Shown: positions 47,823 to 58,898, counted from the stretch's first letter. The stretch is 64,000 nucleotides of DNA from Symbiodinium natans (GCA_905221605.1 CAJNDS010002274.1:333501-397500), one strand, 5' to 3'. Numbers and translations are program-made. Notes: generated by a model from the letters alone, not told the origin.

Positions 47823-48257
47823 TCATTGCCTCACACGTGCTCGATGAGTTCTCTGACTTGCTCTGCCTTCGAGGTCATGCGCTTTACGCCGCATTTCCGC
47901 AAGCTCATCCCACTTCTTGCCCAGTACTGCCCCCAAACGCGCATAACGCACCGACTCGTTGTGTCTCTCGAAGACTGAGTCATTGAGGTGGAGGCTGCTG
48001 GATGGGCATGAGCAGGACAACGTGGCCTTGCTCCGTCTGGGTGCCATCGATGTTTGCTTCCTTGTGGCGACCAGCAGTAGTCCGTCGATTCCCTTGGATG
48101 CTTCAATGAACACGAAAGTGGAAGCGGTGGAAAGGAGCAGCTGGCGATGCTGGCAGCGCTGAGCCGAGCCGTGGCCTCGTTCTTCCTTATTGGACGCACG
48201 CATCCTCTTTTTTCTCTCTTGAGCATCGTAGTTTCCAGAGTGGCTTGAGGACTTCAT
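47823..48257 (-). CDS. uncertain antisense ORF with an HMG-box-like helix
   Basis: An ATG frame of 144 codons on the minus strand. The C-terminal part (ARLGAVLGKKWDELAEMRRK, then AHDLEGRAS) resembles the helix 2-3 portion of HMG boxes (lGkkWk.Ls.eeK..ye..A). The rest is serine- and basic-rich with no first HMG helix. HMG-box proteins are common chromatin proteins in dinoflagellates. Against this call, everything else convincing in the window is on +, and a + frame over 47997-48161 is also protein-like. Treat it as a weak lead. Confidence 0.22.
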   Translation of the reverse strand: MKSSSHSGNYDAQERKKRMRASNKEERGHGSAQRCQHRQLLLSTASTFVFIEASKGIDGLLLVATRKQTSMAPRRSKATLSCSCPSSSLHLNDSVFERHNESVRYARLGAVLGKKWDELAEMRRKAHDLEGRASQRTHRARVRQ

Positions 48258-49835
48258 CTTCACGGCCACTCACCTGCGTCAGCTCTGTGCCAGCCGATCC
48301 ATGGTGGGCGACAGCCTCAAAGAGTATAGCACGGAGTTTAGCCTGCGCACCCAATAAGAACGGAAAACCAAGCTTCGGATGTCTAGGTACGACGGTGGCC
48401 CGTCTGCTTCCAACCCTGGTTGGAGGGAAGTTTTCGCGCAGCATGGTCGGCCTGCCGAAGTTGGAGTTGCTCAGCTCGGAGCAGTGGCAAAGCCTGACTG
48501 TGAGAACACAATAGAACAACTCTACCAAAAGGGTGCGCCATGTAAGCTAAAACAGATTTTATGCTAAAACGGATTGCACGAGTTTTGCATATTTTTTTTG
48601 CCTTGCGGGGTTTTCAACACCACTCACATGAGGGCCTGGTTAGCAGGTGCATACCTGGAAAGAGCCGATTCATGGTGCCTCTATGTTGAATGCTGTGGAA
48701 AGGCCCCTAGATGATTGTGACAGGTCTTGCGCTGCGTCGACAATCTGAGCGAGTTCGTGAAGATGCTGACCTTGTGCAAGGAATGGGCTTCAGATGAATA
48801 TGACGCATGCCGTAGGACAAGGATCGAGAGCGTTGCCGTGCCTGCTAGGCATGCGCTGCTTGCCTGTCATATTTTCACGTTTGCGCTCATGAATTCTGCC
48901 CAAGTATGCCATTGTGAATCAGGCTTCCAGCACAAAGCGACCATTAAAATGTGAGGAAGGTAGGAGTGGGTTTTGCTGATTGACGAAGTCATGCTCTACG
49001 TGAGGGCGCGCATGATTGCTGCAATCTGTAGGCGCTTAGATACGTCGCAATCTCAAAATGCCTTGTCATTGTTGGGGCTCCCCGCAAATGCAGAGGTTTG
49101 AGCATGTTCGACGCATGTTCCAGCCGGTGGGTCCATCGAGCGGCGCTCCAACGGACCAAACGGTGCAAACGCTGCCCCGAAATCGCTGGAAGTGAAGCGA
49201 ACATTTGTCTGGCTTCCGCAAGTATTGCAACCCGGCGTGGGGCCGGAGATGGAGTCAGTCAGAAATTCGTTTCTCCCATCGAGAATGTGTTGGAATCAGT
49301 GAACATATGTCACATTCCAAAGCAGCCGGGGGAACTCTTGGCCACGCATGTTGTCCTATACTCCTGCAAAAAGCAGGGATCCTTGGACATGGCTTCACGG
49401 ATATAGCATACTCCCTGCAGTGTGGAGGTCCTTGGTTATGACCTCAGGTGGAGCAACCCTTTTTTTCTGAAAGAGACGCTGCCTGCGCAGATAAAAACCA
49501 CAACAAACTACAAAGGAACCAGGCCACAAGGAAAATCAGGTACTGGCCCAGAACGGGCAACACCTTTCTTTGTGAAGTGGATTGCTTTGCTCAGTCTGGG
49601 TCACAAACAAACATGCGTGATATTTTGTCTTTTGGGCGACGGAGTTTCAGGGCCAAAATGCAGTATCAAGGCAAGACTTGTTGAATTGAATGATTATTCG
49701 TGACATGAGTTGAATGCCGCATCTGGTTGTGGCTTACCGTCAGGCATGCGGTGCACATAAAGACCTCTCCATCACAATGGATAGCAGCCGTGACATTCAG
49801 AGTGCTCTTCACGTTTGATCCTCTGACACGTGGCC
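48258..49835. other. intergenic / upstream region of the lyase gene
   Basis: A possible + exon (VLRCVDNLSEFVKMLTLCK) lies at 48724-48780 after a TGACAG. Otherwise no gene is called. CATTCAG at 49794-49800 could serve as the trans-splice acceptor for the downstream mRNA, but this is inference; no promoter motif is visible. Confidence 0.3.
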
Positions 49836-52800
49836 ATGGTGTGGCTTGCCGCTGTGTCGGTCCTTATATGCTGTGCAGGTGCTGCAGCAAGGATCGTGCA
49901 TGTGAAGATGGGCTGGGAAACTGGCTCTGTGGACTCCGGCTTGGTGGTTCCACTCAAGCCATCCTTTTCTATTAACGGTGATGGCTGGGTGCCTGGGAAA
50001 GATCCCTACAAAGAGTATTGCCAGCCAAATCCAGCATCGAACTCAAATTGCTGGCCAGAGTCGATTAATGAGACAAATGTAAACGGTGGTCGCAGCATCC
50101 ACAGCTTGACAGTGGAGAAAGTCTCCTGGGCACGTGAAGGCGAGCATGTCTTGAAGATCTATGCTGATGGGAGGAACTATGGGACCAACGGCGACTATGC
50201 CTTCCGTGCTGAGCTCAGCGCAGTGCAGGACGAGTACGTCTTTCTGCCTGGGGACTATCATCTCTTCTCAATGTCTTTCTGGCCAGATGGCACCACGTGG
50301 GACAGGGTGACGAAGTACAGCGGCCTACTCATGCAATGGAAAATGTCCCCAGGCTTTCCGCACGGAGCGCTGCGGTTGAGCAACATGGGTGACTACAAGC
50401 TCTATTTCCGTGGCTATGACCTGTGGCCAGTTGGGGATGGAGGAGGCAATGGCCGGCAGATCGGCTATGCCAGGCGTGATGCATGGAATGACGTCAAGTT
50501 TTTCTACAAGAAATCGATCAATAGTGATGGGGTGGTCAGGGTTTGGCTGAGCGGAAAGTTGGTATTCGAGCACTTCGGCAAGAACTTGCTGAAGACTACG
50601 GAGAGAGGCTACACCAAGTTTGGCCAGTACACAGAGATCCGGGACGAGCGCGTTGTCTACTATGGAGTTCTGCCACGGGCCGAGCTATACTGAATGCCTC
50701 GACAAGATGGGATTTCCAAGCCTGGACAGCTGGGTACAACAGGGGCAAGACCAACCTACGGTGAGACTGGAGGTTCCAGTGAACGGGGCCGCCATTGCTG
50801 CGTCGGCCAGTGGACCGGTAGGGGCTTTAACTTTGCGGGCAAGCGCGGTTGATCTTGAGGGTGTGAAGTACGCTACGCCAGGAGCGATGCACAGCGTGGA
50901 GTTCTTTGCTGGGAATTGCTCACTTGGGCAAGACATGGGCAACAAAGGTAGCTTCAGTGTGACCACCAGCTTACTGGCAGAGAATGGCACCTACTCTTTG
51001 ACCGCGGTGGCAACGGATGTTGATGGGAATCGAGTGACATCTGATGCAGTCCTGATCCATGTTGGGAATCGGCCGCCTGTGGTGGCTTTTGTGTCTCCAG
51101 CACCTGGTGACAACGTGGAGTCAGGAAGCATCGAGTTGGTGGCAAATGCCACGGATGCAGATGGCTCCGTCAGCAAAGTGGAGTTCTTCTTAGAGGGCAC
51201 AAGTCTTGGCATCGCAGATCCTAGCAATGGATCTCCAACATACAAGATCAACTGGACCCCGCTAGCGAATGGCCCAAGCTTACTGACGGTGATTGCCACT
51301 GATGATGGGGGCACATCAGCCAATGCTGTTGTGGGCATCACCATTGGTGCGACGCTGACCACATCCCCGCTGCCGGCGACACAGGATGCCACGATTCGGG
51401 AAAGTAGCCCTTCTGCCAACTCGAACTGGGCAGACAATGAGGTCTACGGCAAGCCTGGTGGCCGCAACGTGGCAATTCATCAGTTTGACATGGCTGCTCC
51501 AAAGGCGCTGCAGCATGAGCTGCGCAGTGCAGCCTTGAAGCTGTACGCCACTGGTGAGAGGAATCTTCCTGGTCGGTTTGCAGTTTATGGCACCAGTGGA
51601 ACAGAGAATGCAAATTGGCAAGAGGCCACTGTCACTTGGTCGACTGCTCCTGTCCGGGGCAGCAAGGTTTCCACAGAGGTCATTGCCAGCAAAGGCAGGT
51701 GGTTCAGCTGGGATGTCACCCAGTATGTTGCAAAGCAATGGGCATCCGCTGAAGACTTGATCACTTTTTGGCTGGAAGACGATGAGCTTGACTGGAACAA
51801 GGTGACTTTCGAGAGCCGACGAGAGGGGAATGCCAACCCACCAGAGCTGATTGTCGTGACGTCCAGCATGGCTGCGCCGGCAAGCACGAGCCTTGCTCGC
51901 TCAGCCCCGGATTGCTCAGTCGAATCTGCCCCGGAAGCAGACCTGATGCCTGAGCCTGAGGTGGGGACCTCCACATCCACGACTAGCGTGACCACCACGA
52001 CAGTCATGACAACGACTTCGGACCCTTCGACGACTTGTGGTATTATGAACACCACCCAGGTGATGCCCAGTGCAGACACCTCACTGCAAGAAGGCAGTCC
52101 ATCCTCCTCTGGCAACTGGGGCAACATCGAGGTGTATGGTAAGCCGGGAAACAAGATGATTGTCGCATTGCTCAGGTTCAACCTTCCATCTACCACGGCA
52201 CCGATTCAGATGGCTGTCTTGAAGCTGTATTGCGTGGTCGCCCGCAATGTGCCGGGACTGGTGACCATCTTTTCTGCTGGTAATGACTGGGATGAGGCAT
52301 CTGTGAATTGGAACACTCGGCCAGCTCGGGGGACGAAAGTTGCAAGCTTCACGGTTACCAGCCTGTCGGAGGATCACTACACAGGTGATGGGGAGGCTGT
52401 CGGCTACTACAAAGTTGACGTCACCGATTTGGTGCTGGAGACGAAGGCGGCAAGTGAGAGCACATTAACATTCTGGTTGGAGGATGAGGCTTTAGAGTAC
52501 CTGGCACTGAAGTTCGAATCCCGCCGCGACGACAAGGCTTTTCCACCCTTGCTAGAGATAGCCACAGGCGAGGCCTGCAGCATAACGTTGTCAGGCCACC
52601 TGCAAGTGTCTGTTCCAAACATCTTGGCATTCCTTGCCGATGACGTTGCCAAGAAAGCCGTTTGCGACGGCATCGAGGCACAGTGTGGGGCCCCTGTCGC
52701 GTCCGTGACCTGTACCTTCTCTGAGGCCACGGCTGCTAAAAGTCTACTTTAGCACACTATCATATGCTGTAGTCTTCGACAGTACAAATTCTTGCACATT

Positions 52801-53420
52801 CTCTACTATAATCGTGATATAAATTGTATAAAAGAATATCCCTCCCTGAAGGCCATGGCTGGAGACCTCTTTGTGGGCTACGCGGTTGACCTGCCGTCCT
52901 CGACGGGAGCTGCAGCGCAGAGCCGCGTCACAGCACTCCTGGAGGCGATGACCGCTGCTGAGGCGGCTGTAGGAACTGTAGTATATCATAGAATCATATA
53001 TACTACAGATTGCAATAGTATACAAATGCCTGTAGTGCATTCTCGGGGCTATTTAGGAAGCCAAGTACGGGGTGTTTTTCTTTGGTGGAGTCGCGTGAGT
53101 CCATGGCTCAGGTGGAGGCCACCGTGGCCACGAAGATGACCGAAGCTAAGGCCGCAAACGCGGCCGACTTCCAAGTTTTCGTGGTGGAGAAGCTGGAGGG
53201 CAACCCAGCTGAGCTGGAGGCCACTGAGACTGAGACCACAAGCAAGGAGGTTGCGAGTACCTCAAGCAAGGAGGTTGCGAGTACCTCAAGCAAGGAGGTT
53301 GCGAGTACCTCAAGCACCACCGATGAGTTGCAGGGTGGTAGCAGCGCAGCAGGCCCCATCTTGGGACGACTTGCAATGCTGATCTTGGCTTGCCTGCTGG
53401 GGGCTGCTGATGCCACGTGA
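49836..53420 (+). CDS. secreted multidomain polysaccharide lyase (lyase + 2 Ig-like + 2 CBM96/DNRLRE + SEA-like)
   Basis: The ATG at 49836 begins a signal peptide (MVWLAAVSVLICCAGAAA). Residues about 90-276 form a heparinase-I-like/PL20-type lyase fold: GDYAFRAEL, SGLLMQWKM, WNDVKFFYKKS, VRVWLSGKLVFEHFGKN, GYTKFGQY. These enzymes cleave uronate-containing polysaccharides by beta-elimination; the substrate here is unknown. Phase changes at 50664, then two Ig-like domains (about 50755-51345; VEFFAG, ATDVDGN, VEFFLEG, ATDDGG) and two CBM96/DNRLRE modules (51360-51870 and 52045-52560; DATIRE..NWADNEVYGKPG, TVTWSTAP, TFWLEDDELDWNKVTFESRR). A Thr-rich linker (51970-52035) separates the modules. After a GC-AG intron (52726-52851) come 52852-52962, a second GC-AG intron (52963-53111) and 53112-53420: a SEA-like helical part, three TSSKEVAS repeats and a C-terminal hydrophobic segment (LGRLAMLILACLLG) suggesting membrane or GPI anchoring. 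A likely cell-surface or extracellular enzyme. The frameshift may be an assembly error or real inactivation. Confidence 0.85.
52726..52851 (+). other. intron 1 of the lyase gene (GC-AG, 126 nt)
   Basis: Starts GCCACGG after CTGAG and ends CTGAAG before GCCATGG. It keeps phase 0 and is much more A+T-rich than the exons. The sequence at both ends is almost the same (CTGAGGCCACGGCTG at 52721 and CTGAAGGCCATGGCTG at 52846), as if an insertion had duplicated its target. Confidence 0.7.
52963..53111 (+). other. intron 2 of the lyase gene (GC-AG, 149 nt) with an inverted repeat
   Basis: Starts GCGGCTG after GAG and ends GCTCAG before GTGGAG, phase 0. It contains a perfect 11-bp inverted repeat, CTGTAGTATAT (52976-52986) with ATATACTACAG (52998-53008), around an 11-nt loop. 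It shares an ATCATAT...AGTA(TA)CAAAT...CATTCTC pattern with intron 1. Confidence 0.65.
53240..53311 (+). repeat. 24-bp coding tandem repeat, 3 copies
   Basis: AAGCAAGGAGGTTGCGAGTA plus CCTC occurs three times without a mismatch and encodes SKEVASTS. It sits in the Ser/Thr-rich stalk before the hydrophobic C-terminus of the lyase. Perfect identity suggests recent slippage. Confidence 0.95.
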
Positions 53421-53814
53421 GCACCGTGCAGCGCTTGCCTCTTTCGCACAATGATTTTTTTTTGTGTGCTGCAATTGCACCACTGTTTCAAAAGTAGAGC
53501 ACGCGCCCTCCAAAACGGAGAATGTGTGACGCCCTCAGCAGTAGCATTTGTCACTGAGGACTGCTGAGGTTGCGCCTAGTGCAACCAACCATCCGGGCAA
53601 CCTACAATTCGCAAGCGAGTGTTTTGGTGCATATGTCATGTTGCATGTGTTCACATTTTTTGCTTCGTAAATTCGAGATCTGGCGCATTGTAAACGAAAG
53701 GAGTATCTGCTGTTCAACCCGGACAGTCCGACAGGCGCGGGCAGCACTTTGGACCTTGTGGTTTTTGGGGGCTTGGGTTTGCACATGTTTAGCCTATAGA
53801 GACCGACCCTGAAG
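53421..53814. other. 3' flank of the lyase gene
   Basis: A T-run at 53455-53463, then non-coding-looking DNA. No polyadenylation signal is identified, as is usual for dinoflagellates. Confidence 0.3.
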
Positions 53815-56800
53815 TGGCGTATCCGTGCTCTCCGGAGGGCATTACAAGCTGGACTTGGGCAACCCGGCTGCTGCCTACGTGGCCCAGGTCCCGAACCCAT
53901 GAGCCCCAGAGCTTGCAGCGCTTGTGGAAGAATGGCCCGTGGATGCAGCGGCCTGTGCAGGCGCTCGCCTTGCTCGACCGATGGGAATCAGGCAAAGCAG
54001 TGCAAAAGCAGTGCAAAAGCTGTCTCATGGTCCGGGAGTCCGCTGTGCGTGGATGCTTGGCGGATAAGAGGCATCGCCAAAAGAAAAGAAGTGTCCCCCG
54101 CCTTGGCTTACCATTGCCTAACCACGATATCATGCCAAGGATGACAATCGCCTCTTGAGCTGTGAGGCCAGACATCTCCGAAGATGGAGATTATTCGTGC
54201 GTCAGGAACTGCAGGCCACCTGCGACTACGTGAGTTTTTCTTCGTCGTGAGGAACGTTGAGCCACTTGATCCGAGGTATGCCCATCAGTCACTGAGATCG
54301 TGGGGTCTGCAAAGTTGCTCGCCAGGAAGCGAGGGATGACAGCGCGGCGTGAGTGTTTCTACAGGGCCTGCACCCGTTCCAAGGCTTTGATGAATGGGTT
54401 CTCCCGGAGAAAGAGGTCCGGGAGATGATGGGTGCCTTTCGGCATTGCGATGACTGTGGAGCACGTATTGTGGATTGTGGTGCAGATTCTTGAGCTGGAC
54501 TATGTCACGCACCTCCGGCCCGATTGTCATGGAGAGGCCGTGGTCCTGCGTTCTGCAGTTTTGCCTCACACAGCCCTCTGGGCACGCGATTCTTTGCAGG
54601 TGATGCCCGGCGCAACCTTCACCCGGTTCCTGGCCAGACCCAGAAAGTGACACGAGATGAATTTGAGCACGCCATTCCCTTGTGCCAGACCATCCTTCAG
54701 CAAGCCGAGTGCGATGGGCCTACGCAGATCAAGGCACAGTGCTGGGTTGGCGCATGAACTGTAAGTTGGGTTGAAGAGGTCGTGCGGGGTGGTACATTCA
54801 GGTACGCGGACGTGGAGTTAGGTGGCGCGCTGCCCCTGCCAGGTTACACGGAACCTTGCTCACTACATAAACCTGACAAGTTGGCGCCTCATGTTAAGAT
54901 ACTTAGAGTTTTAGAAAATTGCAGAACACGTCTGTGTAGCTGGTAGTCATCAAGGTGTCCAGATGAGACAGCTGCTGGGTGCGTACCGCACCTCTGAGCT
55001 GCGGGAGGAAGCATTGGTGCGGCAGCTTGGAAATTGAGCTGAAGTGCTGACACGTGCTGTCCATACAGAGTACAGAGTACAGAAGCTCAAGAACGAGTCC
55101 TGAGTGGGCCGAGGTGACGACATTCTTTCGGATCGTTGACATTCACAACGAGAAGGTGGGAGGGAACTGTTGCGGGAACGAAGCGAACCGAGAATGTTTG
55201 CTGGCTTGTTTCAGGTTTTCCGAGTCCGGTATGAAGAGCAGTCCGAGTTCGGAACCGAGTTTCACTGCAAGCGGCACACATCCAACATAACTTTGCGTGA
55301 TGGGAAAGGGCTCCTCGAACACGAACAACACCCAAGCAGCACAGGCTTTCCATTTTCCATGTCACGCGAACATGGTTTTTGCACAAGCTGGCAGTGTGCT
55401 CCGAGGCTGGACAGCTTACGGCAGCGGCTTGGCTATTGCACCTTCTTCACGTGCTCCCGGCGATACATTGCAGAGGCGGAGGGCAATCAGTCAGGTGTCA
55501 TGGGGGTGGCAGGTACATTCAGCCAGAGCAGGCGCACCCCCTTGGTGAAGCTTATCAGAGTTTGAGCAGCCCCGAAAAGCGACCCGCTGAATCCGAAAAC
55601 TTCCGAATAATATATCTGAATGAAAGAGGTGACCTACGATTTCGACTTCGCAAAGTACGACCAGCGCCTGGCGGCCAATCTGTTCTTTGGCCAGGTGGCC
55701 CAGGAAGGAGTCACACGAATTGAGCCGCACTTGCAAATGCATCGTTTTGCGTGCAAACCCGTGAGCATGGGCCACATGCGTGGCATGCACAATTGTACCT
55801 ACGCGCGTTCGACGCCCGTCGAGAGTTCTCTCCACGCAGCTCCTGAGCTCCATTTTGGTTGCCTCGCCTGGAAAGACGGAAGATGGAAGCTGGGTTAAGA
55901 CTAAGAAGGAGAATCTTCAATTGCGCCCGACTCTGCCGGACCTTTCAGGTTCACACCTGCTGGTCTGAAAAGCCGGTGGGTGCGTGAACGGATGGTATGG
56001 ATGACACTCTTTTGACATGCTTTGACTGAGGTTTGGCAAACGCAGAGAAGCGGGACAACATCTCAGTCCGAAGCTTATGCGGTGATGCCATGGGCGTTGC
56101 ACTGGCTTTAATATAGCCGACCCCCCCCCCAAAACAAATCTGGACCCTCTATAACTATAAAGACGTGCCGCGGAACCCCCAAACAAATTGGGGATTGGGC
56201 TGGGGAAATAAGCCTTGAAGCATAGGTGCTTGGGCTCAGTTGAAATCAGATGGACACTAAGTAAGGAAGCCCTTATCAGCATAAACCCCAAAACAGACCC
56301 TTGCAAGAAATCCTCCCCGGAACAAAAACTTGTGATAATCAGTGGGTGACCCCAACAAAGTGAGTTTGCAGAATGTGTTTTCAAAACTTGTGGTTATAGA
56401 CCCCAGCTTTAGTAAAGCCAGTGCAACATTAATATTGGTCGGTGTTAGCTTTCAGCGTTGTTCAAAGTTCAATATATAAGCAAGTAAACGGATATAAGCG
56501 TGGAAGCTCCCGCAGAAGAGATACGTTGTGCATGTACTGCGAACCCTACTGCAGCAACATGAGTTGCAATAGCATGCAGTACCTATTACAACTTTCACTA
56601 TATCATTTCCACCCTCAGATGAGTATTTACTTTGTGCTTGGACCTTCTGGATACCGGCCAAAAGGGGACCGAACCTCATTTCAAGGGTAGGGTTGTGAGT
56701 TCCAAAACAAGGCTTGCCCAACCCCCATGCGACCCCCAATAGAGGGTCTCCGTCCACGACGTTGGCCTGGGCCTAGTCCCGTGCTCTTGCGAAACGTCAC

Positions 56801-57180
56801 GTCAGTTTTTGTACAAGCAGCATGCCGGAAAGTCTAATGCTGACCTCACGTTCGGCCTTATTAACGTCCAATATCGGAACAAAAACACGGCTCACAATAT
56901 GTTGTGCAAGCCTGAAAGCATGCCGCAGAACTTTCGCTACACGCTTCCCGACGGCACGGTCGACAAGCTGGAGCAAGGCGTCCCCCGCAGCTGGGCACCA
57001 AGCGCTTCTTCAGTTCGCCAGTTTGCAGTGATGTGGCATGCGTGCAAGAGGTTGGGATCAGTTCGCTCGGATGCCGAAGGACGCCAGCTCGACTCCGCAT
57101 GTTGACCATTGTTGACCCCATGTCGTTCACTTCTGCAGGAGGGAGTCTTTCACTTCACTTACAAGTGCTCTCCACAGGAT
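53815..57180 (+). CDS. candidate exon series of a second GHYxLDL-type protein
   Basis: + segments with plausible splice sites: 53815-53887 (VLSGGHYKLDLGNPAAAYVA, then GT), which parallels GGHYSLDLER of the LRR gene at 46.9 kb; 54365-54490 (GFDEWVLPEKEVREMMGAFR after TTTCTACAG); about 54610-54727 (KVTRDEFEHAIPLCQTILQ); 55113-55156 (VTTFFRIVDIHNEK, an EF-hand-like entry); 55214 to about 55272 (VFRVRYEEQSEFGTEFHCK); 55624 to about 55688 (VTYDFDFAKYDQRLAANLFF); about 56826-57051 (ADLTFGLINVQYRNKNTAH, FRYTLPDGTVDKLEQGVP); 57139-57178 (EGVFHFTYKCSP). Whether these form one gene, or belong with the EF-hand exons that follow, is unproven. The order fits a dinoflagellate LRR/EF-hand-type protein as I remember such proteins, but no single segment is diagnostic. 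Confidence 0.33.
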
Positions 57181-57803
57181 TCACGGCCTTGCACCTGTCC
57201 ACCGGTTTCCTGCGTGCACAGACAGCTTTGCTTGATGCACAGAAGCAAATTTGCCAGGACCGACGGTTTGCTCTCAGAAAATCATTACTTTTTCAGTATG
57301 GCAAGTGGAAGGCCCCTACCTAGTTCCCTCTGGTGCAAGACGTGGGAAGGAATGGAAAAGACCGTTGGTCAGGTGGATGTTGCGGAAGGCGAGGTCAACT
57401 GGTGGGCCGCTGCTGCAGAGGTCCACATGGTCAGCTGAGTGGGTCGTGATGAGAGTTTTGCCGCGTTTGACGTGGGCGCTCCATGACTCAGCAGATGTAG
57501 GCACCCGAAGATGTGCTGGAGTTCCTGTTCTGGATGCGTGCAAAGTTTCAAGACACGCAGAAGGCAGCACACGTGCCCATGCATGACCCGAAGCTAACCC
57601 AAAAACTGAGCCCATACACTATACTGTTACTTTGTTACTTTGTTCTTGCCTGTCTGGGATCTGTGTGGCATGCAGGTATTCGTCCGTGTCCATGCGGGCA
57701 CGTGTCCCCATGATTGCCCCAGCTACAACTTCGAAACTGGCATGTCGAACATACCCTCATGCTTGCCTGCGCCCTCCTTAGACAACCCTTTCTCTCTTTT
57801 CAG

Positions 57804-58898
57804 GCGTTTGAGGCGTTTGACGGCTCTGATGGGAACGGCTTGCTGGGCTTGCGCGAATTTGAGGAGCTCGGGCGCTTGATTGCCACAAGATTTGCATGCA
57901 AATGAATTCTCGGCGGTTCGCTACAGGAGGGCATGAAACAGCTGACTCTTGGACAAGCATTGAATTGAACAGCAAGACGAGCTCCCATGTCAGCCCACGG
58001 CTCTTTCTGGTGTGCGTCAGACCGTGAGGAAGTGCCAAAAGTTCCGTGGCCGGGATGAGAAGCAGCGCTGGACGGCCGGCAATCACGGAACTATACAACC
58101 AACTTGAATCGGATCGATTTTCGGGGCTCCTAGCCAGTCCTAGCAGGCGATCTTCCGGTTTCTGGATCCCAGCGGCGAGGGCCAGGTCTGCCGATACAAT
58201 GTCCAAAATCCACTCCCTCACAGCCTGTGGCGGTGGGGCATGTTTGTTGGGCAGGTATCGAAGGATGAGTTTCTGACCTTGGACAACTTCTGGGCTGAGG
58301 CCAGGGCTTTCCACTTTTCTGAAACCACAGTTCGCGATGTGCAGATCTGTCATGCGCTTTGTGCTGAAGGTGGAGTTCTCCATCAAGGAGTTCTTGGATT
58401 GGTCCAATCGAAAGCCCAGGGCTGGGATGACCATGTCACTGCCCTTAAAAGCAGCCTCAGCATTGAACCATGTCTGACACATTCTCGAAGGTATGGCAAG
58501 GACTTGCGGACTCTCTGGAACGCAGCATCCTCATTGGCGTCGCGCGCAGCAGTAGCGACCTCCCTCCCCTACTGTACTGTACTTGGGCAGAGGCGCTGGA
58601 TGAGGATGAGAGCGGTGGTATCCAACGCTATGAGTGGGAGTCTGTTCTTGACAAGGCCAGGAGGGTCCGGTTCAGGCCCCGTGTGCAGCTATAGCGTGAG
58701 ACCAGGTCGGATACTTCGGTCCCTCCGGGCCCATATTCAGCTACGTGGACGAGGCCGCAGTCCTGCGCTCTTGTGCCTCTGTAGGACTCTTGTGCCTCTG
58801 GTGCCCTCTGAAGTAGCATCCAGTATGGCTTGTGCCAGGACGACGGAGGGACCATCTCCTGGAACGAGCTGCGGGCTCGGTGGCATCAGTTGTGGTGA
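57804..58898 (+). CDS. EF-hand calcium-binding protein, C-terminal exons
   Basis: Three EF-hand-like units on +. 57804-57902 follows a strong CTCTCTTTTCAG acceptor: AFEAFDGSDGNGLLGLREFE, a loop with one extra residue between positions 1 and 3. About 58256-58330: SKDEFLTLDNFWAEARAF, a helix after a lost loop. About 58475-58690 contains a canonical loop at 58599-58634, DEDESGGIQRYE (D1, D3, S5, G6, I8, E12), followed by WESVLDKARRV. 58836-58898: QDDGGTISWNELRARW, a degenerate loop, then TGA. Such proteins bind Ca2+ and act as sensors or regulatory domains. A 234-codon antisense frame over 57778-58482 is probably a shadow. Exact exon joins and the 5' part are unresolved; the gene may continue the exon series at 53.8-57.2 kb. 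Confidence 0.5.

Noticed and set aside
57778-58482. 234-codon antisense open frame
   Set aside because: Overlaps + exons with recognisable EF-hand loops and acceptor sites; most likely a shadow frame.
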